From assembly GCA_046349915.1 (NCBI GenBank), contig JAXMBL010000004.1:868001-932000 (forward strand): a DNA stretch of 64,000 nucleotides, written 5' to 3'. Below the pieces are notes generated by a model, which was not told where the DNA came from, did no database searches, and saw only the letters and a program-made list of their open reading frames with translations. The translations under genes were made by a program, and so were the position numbers. Within the stretch, counting starts at the first letter, position 1. Each line of letters begins with the position of its first letter. This DNA comes from CAIXSC01 sp046349915. Its GTDB lineage: Bacteria; Planctomycetota; Planctomycetia; Pirellulales; Pirellulaceae. This document shows, one piece after another, positions 1 to 7,966 of the stretch.

Positions 1-1291
1 TCAGGATGGCTTGCATGACCTCGGATTCCAGCTGGAGCGACTTGTCGGTCTCCAGATGGAACATGCGGTTGTATTCCGCGACGAAGTCAGCCACTCGGTG
101 AGCATCATGGTCGAAGACTGCGATGTTGCCGCTGGTCATGTACGCGACATGAACCTCGTGCCCGTCTTCGTTCAGCCGGATGAGTGTGCCGCCCATGCTG
201 ATGACATCGTCATCTGGATGAGGGCTAAAGCAGATGACTCGCTTGCGGGACGACTGGGCGGCGACGCCCGCGGGATGATGTTCGATGGTCGCCATCATGG
301 CATCGAACACTCGGCGAGCTAATCGTTCCGCGGGCCCCTGTTCACGCAATAGTTGATGCAGGCCGTGATCGAGGAAGTCGTCATCCGACAACTTCAGGCA
401 AGCCTTGCCCGATTTTTCGCAGAGCCACAGCACGGCGCGCTTGACGAGTGCGTCGGTCCAGGTTTGGGGGCCGGTGAGCCAGGGAGTGGCGCAAGCTTTC
501 AACTGTTGGGCGGCAGCGCTATCCACGTACACCACGGCATCGGTGTGTTCTTGCAGGTAGCTCGCCGGGATCCGTTCGGTCACCCCTTCCTCAAGCGTCG
601 CACGGATGATCTTCGCCTTGTGTTCGCCGAGCGCCACGAGCAGGATTTTGCGGGCGGACAAAATGGTCCCCAGCCCCATGGTGATCGCTTGGGCCGGCAC
701 ATGCTCTTCGCCAAAGAAGTCACTAGCCGCCGATTTCCGAGTGGCCGGTTCCAGGGTGCAAAGTCGAGTGCGACCGGCTCGCGGGCTAAACGGTTCGTTG
801 TACCCAATGTGGCCATTGCGTCCGACGCCGAGGAGAACGAGGTCGAGTCCGCCGGCTTTTTGCAGCAGCGATTCGAATTCGAGCGAGTTGTCCGCAGCTT
901 GCTCGAGTGATACCAAGCCGTTGTGGACGTGGATGTTGCTTTCGCTGATGTTGACGTGGCGGAATAGATGTTCGCGCAGCGCCGCGGCATGCGATTGCGG
1001 TTGATCGGCTCCCAATCCGTGGAATTCATCCAGGCCGAAGACAACGACTCGGGAGAAATCGAGCCCTTCCTCGCGATGCATTCGCACCAGCTCGCGGTAG
1101 ATGCCGGTGGGAGAGGATCCGGTGGGGAGCCCCAACACGGCGTCCTGTCCTTGAGCGTTTCGCTCGCGGATCAAGACGGCGATCGCGCGAGCCACTTGTC
1201 GCGAGAGGTCGCCGGGGGTGTCGTAGACGAAGGTGGGAATACGCGTGCCAGGCACGCGTCGGGCTGTCGGGGCAGAGGCGGTGTCGCTCAT
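1..1291 (-). CDS. NagB-like glucosamine-6-phosphate isomerase fused to a PIG-L/LmbE deacetylase (3' end cut)
   Basis: Starts at ATG 1291 and runs off the left edge without a stop. The N-terminal part has the sugar-phosphate isomerase/deaminase (NagB) fold signatures: GLPTGSSPTG near residue 54, GLDEF near 85 and GVGRNGHIGYNEP near 160. The C-terminal part is a PIG-L/LmbE-type zinc deacetylase, seen as SPHPDDDVISMGG near residue 359. Together the two domains suggest amino-sugar turnover in the cytoplasm (deacetylation of an N-acetylated sugar and ketose/aldose isomerisation with loss of ammonia), which is inference. In the NagB active-site loop, the residue matching E. coli Asp141 is Asn (GRNGH), so ordinary deaminase chemistry is not assured. 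A single-domain NagB would end near residue 270. No linked nag gene is visible. Confidence 0.85.
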   Translation of the reverse strand, partial: MSDTASAPTARRVPGTRIPTFVYDTPGDLSRQVARAIAVLIRERNAQGQDAVLGLPTGSSPTGIYRELVRMHREEGLDFSRVVVFGLDEFHGLGADQPQSHAAALREHLFRHVNISESNIHVHNGLVSLEQAADNSLEFESLLQKAGGLDLVLLGVGRNGHIGYNEPFSPRAGRTRLCTLEPATRKSAASDFFGEEHVPAQAITMGLGTILSARKILLVALGEHKAKIIRATLEEGVTERIPASYLQEHTDAVVYVDSAAAQQLKACATPWLTGPQTWTDALVKRAVLWLCEKSGKACLKLSDDDFLDHGLHQLLREQGPAERLARRVFDAMMATIEHHPAGVAAQSSRKRVICFSPHPDDDVISMGGTLIRLNEDGHEVHVAYMTSGNIAVFDHDAHRVADFVAEYNRMFHLETDKSLQLESEVMQAIL

Positions 1292-1541
1292 GGTCTCGAT
1301 AGTTGTCGATCGGCTGCGGACACTCGGACTTTTTTCAACTCGTTCGCGGTCCCTCAGTATGCCATGGTCCGACTCGGCTCGACAGACGGCAAGACTCGGT
1401 ATTTCGAGCGAACCAGTGGTGGTAGGACCGAGGGTTCATTGACGACCTTGGGGGGATCGTCCTAGAATTCTTGAAATTACCACGAAGATCCGTCGGACTC
1501 GGCGATGCGTCGAGTGGCGGCACGAAGAGAAGGAAGTGAAC

Positions 1542-1868
1542 ATGGGCGCGAATACGAAGGAAATCACCGATCAGAACTTCTCGACGGAAGTGCTTCAGTC
1601 CAGCCAACCAGTGCTGGTCGACTTCTGGGCGCCGTGGTGCGGCCCCTGCCGTCAGATTGCTCCACTGCTCGAAGAACTGGCCGCCGAGAACAAAGGTTCC
1701 GCGGTAATCGGGAAGGTCAATATCGACGACAACCCCGACGCGGCCCAGAAGTACGGCGTGCAGAGTATCCCCACTCTGTTGGTCTTCAAGGGTGGGGAAG
1801 TGGTGAGTCGTTTTGTGGGCGTGCAGGGTAAGACTCGCATTCAGTCCGCACTCGACGCCGCCAAGTAG
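1542..1868 (+). CDS. trxA: Thioredoxin
   Basis: A 108-residue protein with the classical active site WAPWCGPCRQ (Trp32, Cys33, Cys36), the cis-Pro segment GVQSIPTLLVFKGGE and normal thioredoxin length. It is a general cytoplasmic dithiol reductant for ribonucleotide reductase, peroxiredoxins and similar partners; the reductase for it is probably the trxB at 7967. The ATG at 1542 is preferred over an in-frame GTG at 1536 because the purine-rich GAGAAGGAAG lies a normal distance upstream of the ATG. The gene stands alone: nagB is divergent and the next 260 bp are repeat sequence. Confidence 0.97.
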   Translation: MGANTKEITDQNFSTEVLQSSQPVLVDFWAPWCGPCRQIAPLLEELAAENKGSAVIGKVNIDDNPDAAQKYGVQSIPTLLVFKGGEVVSRFVGVQGKTRIQSALDAAK

Positions 1869-1884
1869 GACGTTTTCCTGCTGT

Positions 1885-2126
1885 ACGCCGGACTTCTAGT
1901 CCGTCGCGCGTAGCCCGCTCACTTCGTGAGCGGTTAGCCGCGTGGCTGGCGAGCGTCGCTTGCCGCCAGCCAAACCTCGTCGCGGGCCGGATCGACAGAC
2001 TAGAAGTCCGTCGTACGTAGCCCGCTCACTTCGTGAGCGGACAGCCGCATGGCCGGCGAGCGCCCATGTGCCGCCAGCCAAGCCGCGTCGTGGACCGGCT
2101 CGACGGACTAGAAGTCCTTCGTACAT
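1885..2126. repeat. Dispersed intergenic repeat family A, two tandem units
   Basis: Two units of about 105-120 bp between trxA and ptsI. Each contains the imperfect palindrome ACTAGAAGTCCGTCGTAC (or its reverse complement) at its borders, a hairpin CCGCTCACTTCGTGAGCGG, and a GC-rich stretch ending in CCGCCAGCCAA. The same arrangement recurs at about 37078-37217, and border copies occur at 41451-41480 and 61071-61173. Six-frame translation gives the spurious peptide DGL-VRR, which is common in planctomycete over-annotation. No coding potential is believed. Confidence 0.9.
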
Positions 2127-2134
2127 TAAGATCG

Positions 2135-3904
2135 CTAAGGCGTCGAGATATCCAGCAAGGCGAGATCTGGGGCGAGTCGCTTAAGTTCCTCGCCCAAGAG
2201 GCGTTGGACTCCGCGAGTGGTTGAACGCCGCAAGGCCTGCTGCAAGATGCGTTCGGCGTCGCTCGTCGATACGTGGTTGGCCAATTCCTTGATCGAGGGG
2301 ATGAATGCGGGGCTCATGCTGAAGCTGCGTAGACCCATTCCCAGCAGCAACACGAAAGCTCGCGGCTGGCCCGCCATTTCCCCGCAAACGGTCAAGGGTT
2401 TGCCTTTCTGGCGGCAAGCTCGAATGACGTAGTTCAGGATTCGCAGCACGGCTGGGGCCAGTGGTTGGCAGAGATGGCTGACCTTGGGGTTATCGCGGTC
2501 GGCTGCCATCAAATACTGAACGAGGTCGTTTGAGCCGACGGAAACGAAGTCGGCGAGCCGCAGCATCGAATGAATCGAAACGGCCGCGGCGGGAACTTCG
2601 AGCATCATGCCGAGCGGCACTTCCGCAAACGGCTTGCGACTCGCCTGCAGCTGGATCGCGGCCTGTCGGACCATCCGCCGCACTCGCCGCATTTCCTCGA
2701 TCGTGGTGATCATGGGGAACATGAGCCGCACGGCGCCGCCACGTTCTTGAGCATGAGCGGCCGCTCGCAGCACGGCTCGCAGTTGGATCGTGAAGAACTG
2801 AGGGTGTTCGAAGGAGAGTCGGATGCTCCGCCAGCCCAGAAACGGATTCGCTTCTTGGTGCGTGTGTCCCAGGTAGGGGACCGTTTTGTCGCCGCCGATA
2901 TCGAGCGTCCGGATGGTGACTTGATGGTTGGGGCTAGCGTCGATGATATTTCGATAGACGGCGACCTGTTCTTCCTCGTCGGGCACGCTGGCATGAGTCA
3001 GGTAGAGGTATTCCGTGCGGAATAGTCCGATGCCGGTCGCTCCCATGGCGCAGGCCGCCTTGGCGTCGGCGACACTATTGATGTTGGCCAGGAGGTCGAG
3101 TTTGACGCCGTCGGCGGTGACCGCGGGATGTTCGCGATTGGCCGCCAGTTGGTCTTTAAGGTGGAAGAATTCGCGTTCGAGTTTCCGGTAGGCGGAAGCT
3201 GTTTCGGGCGGCGGATTCACGAGCACATGGCCTTCGCGCCCATCGACCACGACGGTGTCGCCCGTCTTGATGTGGCGTAGAACGCCTGCAACCCCACAGA
3301 CGGCGGGGATGCCGCGGCTGCGAGCGACGATGGCGGCATGGCTGGTCTGGCTGCCAGCCTGGGTGACGATGCCCCGGACGTCGACATCGCCCAGAGCCAC
3401 GGCTTGCGACGGCAGCAGTTCGTCGGCGACGACAATCAAGGCCCCGGTAAATGGATTGAGGTCAGGCTTGAGTACGTCGGTCAGGTGAGCGCTGACTCGC
3501 GTCACAACTTCGCGAATATCGCTGATCCGTTCTTTGAAGTAGTCGTCGCCCGTCTTGGCGACCAAGGCGGAGTACTCGTCAAGAAACCGCACCAGGGCGG
3601 CCTGAGCCTTTAGACGCTCCTCGACGATCCAGTGGCGGATTTTTCGACTAAAAACGGGATCGCGAAGAATGGTCTCATGGACGGCGAAAATTCGAGCTGC
3701 ATCGTCGCCAATTTGGCTGGCGACCTTATGAGCCATGGCTTTAAGCTCGTCGCCCGCTTTCTCACGAGCTTCCTCGAATTGCGCCAGTTCAGACGCAACT
3801 TCTCCATCTTCCAGACGTTGAGTGTCCGGATTGACGAAAATTTCGTGGATGCAGTAAGCCGTGCCGACGGCCACTCCCGGCGAAACGGCGACTCCTTTAC
3901 GCAT
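2135..3904 (-). CDS. ptsI: Phosphoenolpyruvate-protein phosphotransferase (PTS enzyme I)
   Basis: 589 residues from ATG 3904, the usual length for enzyme I. The N-terminal PEP-utilising domain carries the phospho-acceptor motif SQTSHAAIVARSRGIPA with His189, the same position as in E. coli. The C-terminal PEP-binding TIM barrel is shown by GIGLFRTEYLYL, SVGSNDLVQYLMAADRDN and VCGEMAG (catalytic Cys). It takes phosphate from PEP and passes it to HPr. An upstream TTG at 3940 would add 12 residues, but the protein family begins at the KGVAVSPGVAVG segment, so the ATG is preferred. No ptsH or sugar EII gene is adjacent, so the role may be regulatory rather than sugar import. Unlike PtsP, it has no GAF domain; a PtsP-like GAF is instead fused to the phosphorylase at 53755. 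Confidence 0.95.
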   Translation of the reverse strand: MRKGVAVSPGVAVGTAYCIHEIFVNPDTQRLEDGEVASELAQFEEAREKAGDELKAMAHKVASQIGDDAARIFAVHETILRDPVFSRKIRHWIVEERLKAQAALVRFLDEYSALVAKTGDDYFKERISDIREVVTRVSAHLTDVLKPDLNPFTGALIVVADELLPSQAVALGDVDVRGIVTQAGSQTSHAAIVARSRGIPAVCGVAGVLRHIKTGDTVVVDGREGHVLVNPPPETASAYRKLEREFFHLKDQLAANREHPAVTADGVKLDLLANINSVADAKAACAMGATGIGLFRTEYLYLTHASVPDEEEQVAVYRNIIDASPNHQVTIRTLDIGGDKTVPYLGHTHQEANPFLGWRSIRLSFEHPQFFTIQLRAVLRAAAHAQERGGAVRLMFPMITTIEEMRRVRRMVRQAAIQLQASRKPFAEVPLGMMLEVPAAAVSIHSMLRLADFVSVGSNDLVQYLMAADRDNPKVSHLCQPLAPAVLRILNYVIRACRQKGKPLTVCGEMAGQPRAFVLLLGMGLRSFSMSPAFIPSIKELANHVSTSDAERILQQALRRSTTRGVQRLLGEELKRLAPDLALLDISTP

Positions 3905-4069
3905 GTTCTCAAATCTACCAGGGGGCGTAACGATTGACAAACGGCCGCCGGAAGAGGGGTGACCATCGGTTGTGGGTCGGACCGCCCCCCATTATACTCG
4001 CCTTTCCGTCGTTACCTCCTCCCACGAGAAACTAGAACCAGTTCGGAATCCTACGAGTACGATTTCCCC

Positions 4070-4564
4070 ATGCGTTTTTCGCTGATAGATCGGATTCTTG
4101 AATTGCGTCGCGGCGAGTCAATCAAGGCGATCAAGGCCTTGAGTCTTTCCGAAGAGTATCTCCAGGACCATTTCCCGCGATTTCCGGTGATGCCAGGCGT
4201 TTTCATGCTTGAAGCCATGTTCCAAACGGCTCGCTGGCTCCTGTATCACTCGGAAGACTTTGCTCATCCTTGCATTTTGTTGAAAGAAGCTCGCAACGTG
4301 AAGTATGCGGACTTCGTTGAGCCGGGCGAGGTGTTGGTTCTGGAGGCGACCCTGTTTAAGCAAGAGGGTTCGCTAGTTACATTCAAGACGCAAGGGTCGG
4401 TAGGCGATAAAGTTGCGGTGAGCGCCCGCTTGGTGCTCGAACGAAAAAGGCTTGCAGACGAGAATCCCCGCATGTTGGCGGCGGACCTCTATGCAGAGCG
4501 ACGCATGCGAGAGATATTCCAACTGCTTTACCAGTCTGCGCCGATTACCCAAACGGTGGTGTGA
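4070..4564 (+). CDS. 3-hydroxyacyl-ACP dehydratase, FabZ-like hotdog protein
   Basis: 164 residues from ATG 4070. The active-site helix reads DHFPRFPVMPGVFMLEAMFQ, with catalytic His34 and Glu48 in FabZ/FabA spacing and the P-x-x-P-V-x-P-G signature. It dehydrates 3-hydroxyacyl-ACP to trans-2-enoyl-ACP. The start was chosen because the upstream extension to 3959 has no hotdog homology. It opens a module with an ACP 45 bp downstream, a second hotdog protein (5199) and a KAS II (5753). About 25 residues follow the hotdog core at the C-terminus. It is probably dedicated to a special acyl chain rather than bulk fatty-acid synthesis; that is inference from the module's own ACP. Confidence 0.88.
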   Translation: MRFSLIDRILELRRGESIKAIKALSLSEEYLQDHFPRFPVMPGVFMLEAMFQTARWLLYHSEDFAHPCILLKEARNVKYADFVEPGEVLVLEATLFKQEGSLVTFKTQGSVGDKVAVSARLVLERKRLADENPRMLAADLYAERRMREIFQLLYQSAPITQTVV

Positions 4565-4608
4565 TCGACGAAGGCAGGGGTCATTCCCGAGAAGGAGGAA
4601 ATGAGGCC

Positions 4609-4998
4609 ATGGCGCCTACGAAAGACGAAGTATTTGAGAAGGTTCAGAAGGCGCTGGTCGACGCGCTGGGCGTGGATGACGATGAAGTGACGCCTGAGGC
4701 CACCATTATCGGTGATCTGGGCGCGGAATCGATCGACTTCCTCGACATCGTGTTCCGGCTCGAAAAGGGATTCAACATCAAGATTTCCACGTCGGAGTTG
4801 TCCGCGGAGGACATCCTGACGAATCCCGAATACGTCAAGGACGGTCGAGTGACCCCGTTCGGCTTGTCAGAACTGAAGAAGCGCATGCCGTTCGCCGATC
4901 TCACCAAGTTCGAGGCTGATCCGCAGGTGCAGAACTTCGGCAACCTGCTGACCGTCAACGACTTGTGCAATTTCGTGGCGAGCAAGGTCGGAGCCTGA
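4609..4998 (+). CDS. Acyl carrier protein, long form
   Basis: 129 residues, against about 78 for a housekeeping ACP. The phosphopantetheine site is LGAESIDFLDIVFRLE with Ser41 (ESI replaces the usual DSL). The extra length comes from an insertion after helix III (about residues 70-105, including GRVTPFGLSELKKRMPFADL), followed by a normal-looking last helix. The ATG at 4609 is preceded by AGAAGGAGGA, a strong ribosome binding site. It lies directly after the dehydratase at 4070, so co-translation is likely. The length and the Ser neighbourhood suggest a specialised ACP serving the KAS II at 5753 rather than central FAS II. Confidence 0.9.
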   Translation: MAPTKDEVFEKVQKALVDALGVDDDEVTPEATIIGDLGAESIDFLDIVFRLEKGFNIKISTSELSAEDILTNPEYVKDGRVTPFGLSELKKRMPFADLTKFEADPQVQNFGNLLTVNDLCNFVASKVGA

Positions 4999-5045
4999 CG
5001 CACCCGTAAGGACTCACCGTCGAACATTAGTCGACCGAGCCCAGT

Positions 5046-5073
5046 TTGGGTTGCTTGCGTAACCTGCTAAGAT
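5046..5073 (+). promoter_or_regulatory. Possible sigma70-type promoter before a hairpin-rich leader
   Basis: TTGGGT at 5046-5051 and TAAGAT at 5068-5073 are separated by 16 bp, in the 200 bp gap between acp and the second hotdog gene. Planctomycete promoter consensus is poorly known, so this is only a match to the general pattern. Two hairpins, the second a terminator, follow before the next gene. Confidence 0.25.
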
Positions 5074-5153
5074 CGGTCGTGCGCGCGTATCCCGTGTGCT
5101 CGGCCTAAAGACAGCCTGTGGAGCTAGTCCAGGCTGTTCATCAAAGAACCGAC

Positions 5154-5178
5154 GCCTCGCGCTAACGCGAGGCTTTTT
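5154..5178 (+). terminator. Rho-independent terminator between acp and the second hotdog gene
   Basis: A perfect 8-bp stem GCCTCGCG / CGCGAGGC (5154-5161 and 5166-5173) with a CTAA loop is followed by TTTTT. It lies only 20 bp before the start codon of the gene at 5199. It could end acp transcripts, end a small RNA starting near 5080, or act as an attenuator. A weaker hairpin, CAGCCTG / CAGGCTG, precedes it at about 5112-5136. Confidence 0.75.
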
Positions 5179-5198
5179 GACACCAGGAATTGCGACGA

Positions 5199-5735
5199 AT
5201 GCGTTGGTTCTGGATAGATCGATTCGTTGAGTTTCAGCGGGGGCGTAAGGCGGTCGCGATTAAGAATGTCGCATTGGGGTCGGAAGCCATGGAGGATGAA
5301 CTCCCCAGCTATCCGGTCTTGCCGATGTCGTTAATCGTTGAAGGGTTAGCTCAGACGGGCGGATTGCTGATCGGCGAGTATCGCGGGTTTCGCGAACGAG
5401 TCGTGCTGGCCAAGATCGCCAAGGCGGTTTTTCATCGCCATGCGCTCCCAGGCGATACACTGACCTACACCGCAGTGCTCGACGATATCAAGGGAGACGG
5501 CGCGGTTTGTCACTGTCGCAGCATGATTGGCGATCAGTTACAAGCGGAAGCCGAGTTGATGTTTGCGCATTTGGATGAGCGCAATCAGCGAGAGTTGTTT
5601 GAGCCGGCGGAGTTTCTGCGACTGCTGAGGACTCTGCACTTGTTTACTGTCGGGGTGAAAGAAGACGGGTCGCCGATCGACATTCCGGAACATTTGGCTG
5701 AGGCGGAACGGCGGTTTTTCGAAGTCGCGAAGTGA
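5199..5735 (+). CDS. FabZ-like hotdog protein lacking the catalytic histidine
   Basis: 178 residues from ATG 5199 (an in-frame TTG lies at 5190). It aligns without gaps with the dehydratase at 4070 over the active-site helix: DELPSYPVLPMSLIVEGLAQ here against DHFPRFPVMPGVFMLEAMFQ there. The catalytic His34 is Glu and the conserved Gly of PxPG is Met, while Glu48 is kept. Dehydratase activity by the usual His/Glu pair is therefore unlikely. Possible roles are a non-catalytic partner of the active FabZ, a thioesterase-like or isomerase function, or acyl binding. It overlaps or abuts the KAS II gene downstream, so the two are translationally coupled. The C-terminal 50 residues are specific to this protein. 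Confidence 0.8.
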   Translation: MRWFWIDRFVEFQRGRKAVAIKNVALGSEAMEDELPSYPVLPMSLIVEGLAQTGGLLIGEYRGFRERVVLAKIAKAVFHRHALPGDTLTYTAVLDDIKGDGAVCHCRSMIGDQLQAEAELMFAHLDERNQRELFEPAEFLRLLRTLHLFTVGVKEDGSPIDIPEHLAEAERRFFEVAK

Positions 5736-5752
5736 CTCGGGGGATGGAGAGC

Positions 5753-7036
5753 ATGAGACGACGCGTGGTGGTCACCGGGGTGGGTTGTGTCAACCCCATG
5801 GGCAACGACGTCGAGACGATGTGGAACGGCTTGAAAGAGAGTCGATCGGGGGTTGGCTACATCAGCCTCTTCGACGCCTCCCGCATGCCCACTCGCATCG
5901 CCGCCGAAATTCGCGACTGGGATGTTAGTGCATTCACTCAAGATGTCGACAACTGGCGCAAGCGAGGTCGGCACTCGAGGTTTGCCGCCGGCGCCGCTCA
6001 CCAAGCCGTACGCGATTCGGGGATTCTCGATTCTTCCCTCGATCCAACTCGACTGGGCGTCTATCTCGGCGCGGGAGAAGGCAATCAAGACTTTAACTCG
6101 TTCTCCCGCATGGTGGTCGCGGGGATACAGGGCGAGTCGTTGGATATGCGCGGCTTCATTCGCTGCGGTCTCGAAACACTCGACCCGCAAGTTGAAATGG
6201 AACAGGAACCGCACCTGCCGGCCGGGTTGGTGGCCTCCTTGTTTAATGCTCAAGGTCCTAATTTCAATTGCTTGACGGCGTGTGCCGCCAGCAGCCAGGC
6301 GGTGGGAGAAGCGACGGATATTATTCGTCGGGGCGACGCGGATGTCATGCTGTCCGGCGGTGCTCACAGCATGATCCATCCCCTGGGCGTCACGGGATTC
6401 AATTTGCTCACCGCTCTCTCCACTAGCAATGACGAGCCGACCAAGGCCTCGCGTCCGTTCGATCGGCTGCGAGACGGCTTCGTATTGGGCGAAGGGGCGG
6501 CGATTGTCGTGTTGGAAGAGCTGGAACGAGCTAAACGCCGTGGCGCTCGCATCTACGGCGAGATCCTCGGCTACGGCTCGACGGCCGACGCCTATCGCAT
6601 CACGGACATTCACCCCGAGGGGCGAGGCGCCATTGGCTGTATGCGGATGGCGCTACGCGACGCAGGACTCGATCCCTCCAGCGTGAATTACGTCAACGCG
6701 CACGGGACGAGCACATCGGTCAATGATCGAGTGGAAACGGTGGCGTGCAAGCAGGTGTTTGGCGAGCGGGCGAAAGAGACCCCAGTTTCGAGCACGAAGA
6801 GCATGATGGGGCACTTGATCGCGGCGGCGGGTGTGACCGAGATGATCGTATGCTTGATGGCGATTCGGGATAACGTCTTGCCGCCCACGATCAACTACGA
6901 GAATCCCGACCCGGAGTGCGATCTCGATTACATTCCCAATGTCGCGCGAGAAGCTCGCTGCGACGTGGCGCTGAATAACAGCTTCGGATTCGGCGGCCAG
7001 AACATTACGTTGGCCGTCGGCAGATTCCGCGACTAA
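5753..7036 (+). CDS. fabF: 3-oxoacyl-ACP synthase II (KAS II)
   Basis: 427 residues from ATG 5753; ATG 5744 is an alternative, but GGAGAG sits just before 5753. The thiolase-fold ketosynthase catalytic triad is visible: Cys177 in NCLTACAASS, His317 in NAHGTSTSVND and His354 in KSMMGHLIAAAG. It condenses malonyl-ACP with an acyl-ACP, extending the chain by two carbons. It is the last gene of the dehydratase-ACP-hotdog-KAS module and follows the hotdog gene by only a few bases. An insertion between residues 125 and 155 lines the region normally holding the substrate-pocket loop. Because the module has its own ACP, it may make a special fatty acid or a short polyketide. Confidence 0.92.
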   Translation: MRRRVVVTGVGCVNPMGNDVETMWNGLKESRSGVGYISLFDASRMPTRIAAEIRDWDVSAFTQDVDNWRKRGRHSRFAAGAAHQAVRDSGILDSSLDPTRLGVYLGAGEGNQDFNSFSRMVVAGIQGESLDMRGFIRCGLETLDPQVEMEQEPHLPAGLVASLFNAQGPNFNCLTACAASSQAVGEATDIIRRGDADVMLSGGAHSMIHPLGVTGFNLLTALSTSNDEPTKASRPFDRLRDGFVLGEGAAIVVLEELERAKRRGARIYGEILGYGSTADAYRITDIHPEGRGAIGCMRMALRDAGLDPSSVNYVNAHGTSTSVNDRVETVACKQVFGERAKETPVSSTKSMMGHLIAAAGVTEMIVCLMAIRDNVLPPTINYENPDPECDLDYIPNVAREARCDVALNNSFGFGGQNITLAVGRFRD

Positions 7037-7157
7037 GCGCGAGCGGACCTGGAAATCACTTCGCTCGCGATACCGGCAAGAGCGATACCGTCGAGCGTGA
7101 TGTACCGCCGGCATGCATTTCTTGAGCGATGCTCGGCGGTGACTGGTATCTTGGCGA

Positions 7158-7430
7158 CTACCGACCGATGGTGGGCGGGTTATTGATCAAGAAGTCGCGC
7201 GGACCTCGCATTGTATAGTAGGGGTAGGCGACCGCGGCCGCGGCCGGTCCGGGATCCTCGGCGACTTCGGGCTGCGTGCCGCGGGCGTATTGGCCCGACA
7301 TGATTCCATCCGCCAACCGAGCGCCTCCGCCGTTTCGGCACTGGGGGCATCCGTTGTAGCGGCCGCCGCCTTGGCAGCCGACCAGAAATGCGACAGCCAG
7401 CGGGATTATAGCGATTACGAAACGTTTCAT
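7158..7430 (-). CDS. Small lipoprotein, Gly/Ala-rich
   Basis: 90 residues from ATG 7430. An N-terminal signal with a lipobox (VAFLVGC, Cys17) predicts a lipid-anchored envelope protein. The mature part is low-complexity and contains a CPQC pair, then AAAAVAYPYYTMRGPRDFLINNPPTIGR-like sequence at its C-terminus. I recognise this only as a type of short planctomycete lipoprotein of unknown function. The ORF could be extended upstream to 7544, but the signal peptide fixes the start at 7430. Divergent from the membrane protein at 7539. Confidence 0.7.
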   Translation of the reverse strand: MKRFVIAIIPLAVAFLVGCQGGGRYNGCPQCRNGGGARLADGIMSGQYARGTQPEVAEDPGPAAAAVAYPYYTMRGPRDFLINNPPTIGR

Positions 7431-7538
7431 GGTCACGTACCTTGTGCGTTTGGGCCTAAGCTTGCTACCTGAGTCATCGGCCCATACAGGCCGGAAAATT
7501 AAACGAATCGTTGCGACCGTTAAGATCGGAGTTTTGCC

Positions 7539-7865
7539 GTGCACGGTTCACGCCGCCCACCCGCTCGTCGCACCGGCCCCCCGGCCGCTCCCCAAGCTCC
7601 GGCTGACGAGCAAAAGCCGAAAGCCCCGGCGGTTCGCCCCTCGGTTCCGTCGCTCATGCCGCGTTTTTCGCTGGGCGGCATGATGCTGGTCACCTTTGTG
7701 TTCTGCTGTATCGCGTCGGGCGGCTACTACTTGGCCCGGTCGCTCCAAGGGGGGCAAAATTCTCGTTTGGCCTTTACGCTCTTCACCCTCGCCTCGCCGG
7801 TCGTGATCATGGTCCTGGTCAGTCTGGTGTATCATCTAGCGCGAGGGGGGCGACGGCGCCGCTAA
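7539..7865 (+). CDS. Small membrane protein, unknown
   Basis: 108 residues with a GTG start; CGGAG lies upstream. A Pro/Ala/Lys-rich cytoplasmic tail of about 40 residues is followed by two hydrophobic segments (GGMMLVTFVFCCIASGGYYLA and LAFTLFTLASPVVIMVLVSLVY) and a basic end GGRRRR, which fits an N-in, C-in hairpin topology. I do not recognise a family. It lies 100 bp upstream of trxB on the same strand and could share its transcript. Confidence 0.6.
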   Translation: MHGSRRPPARRTGPPAAPQAPADEQKPKAPAVRPSVPSLMPRFSLGGMMLVTFVFCCIASGGYYLARSLQGGQNSRLAFTLFTLASPVVIMVLVSLVYHLARGGRRRR

Positions 7866-7966
7866 GGCAATATCGCTCCCTCTCCTACTGGCTCGTCGAG
7901 CCCGTATAATGCGGCCCCTGGGTTTTGGGCAAACGAGCGAACACGAAGATCCTTGCGAGGCAGAAC

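Noticed and set aside
353..1044. Several ORFs opposite or in other frames of the nagB fusion gene
   Set aside because: They overlap a clearly conserved enzyme and have no homology.
3905..3940. TTG start for ptsI adding 12 residues
   Set aside because: Enzyme I homology begins at KGVAVSPG; His189 numbering agrees with E. coli from ATG 3904.
5585..6613. Long minus-strand ORF opposite the KAS II and hotdog genes
   Set aside because: Antisense shadow of well-conserved coding sequence in a GC-rich genome; no homology or start signal.
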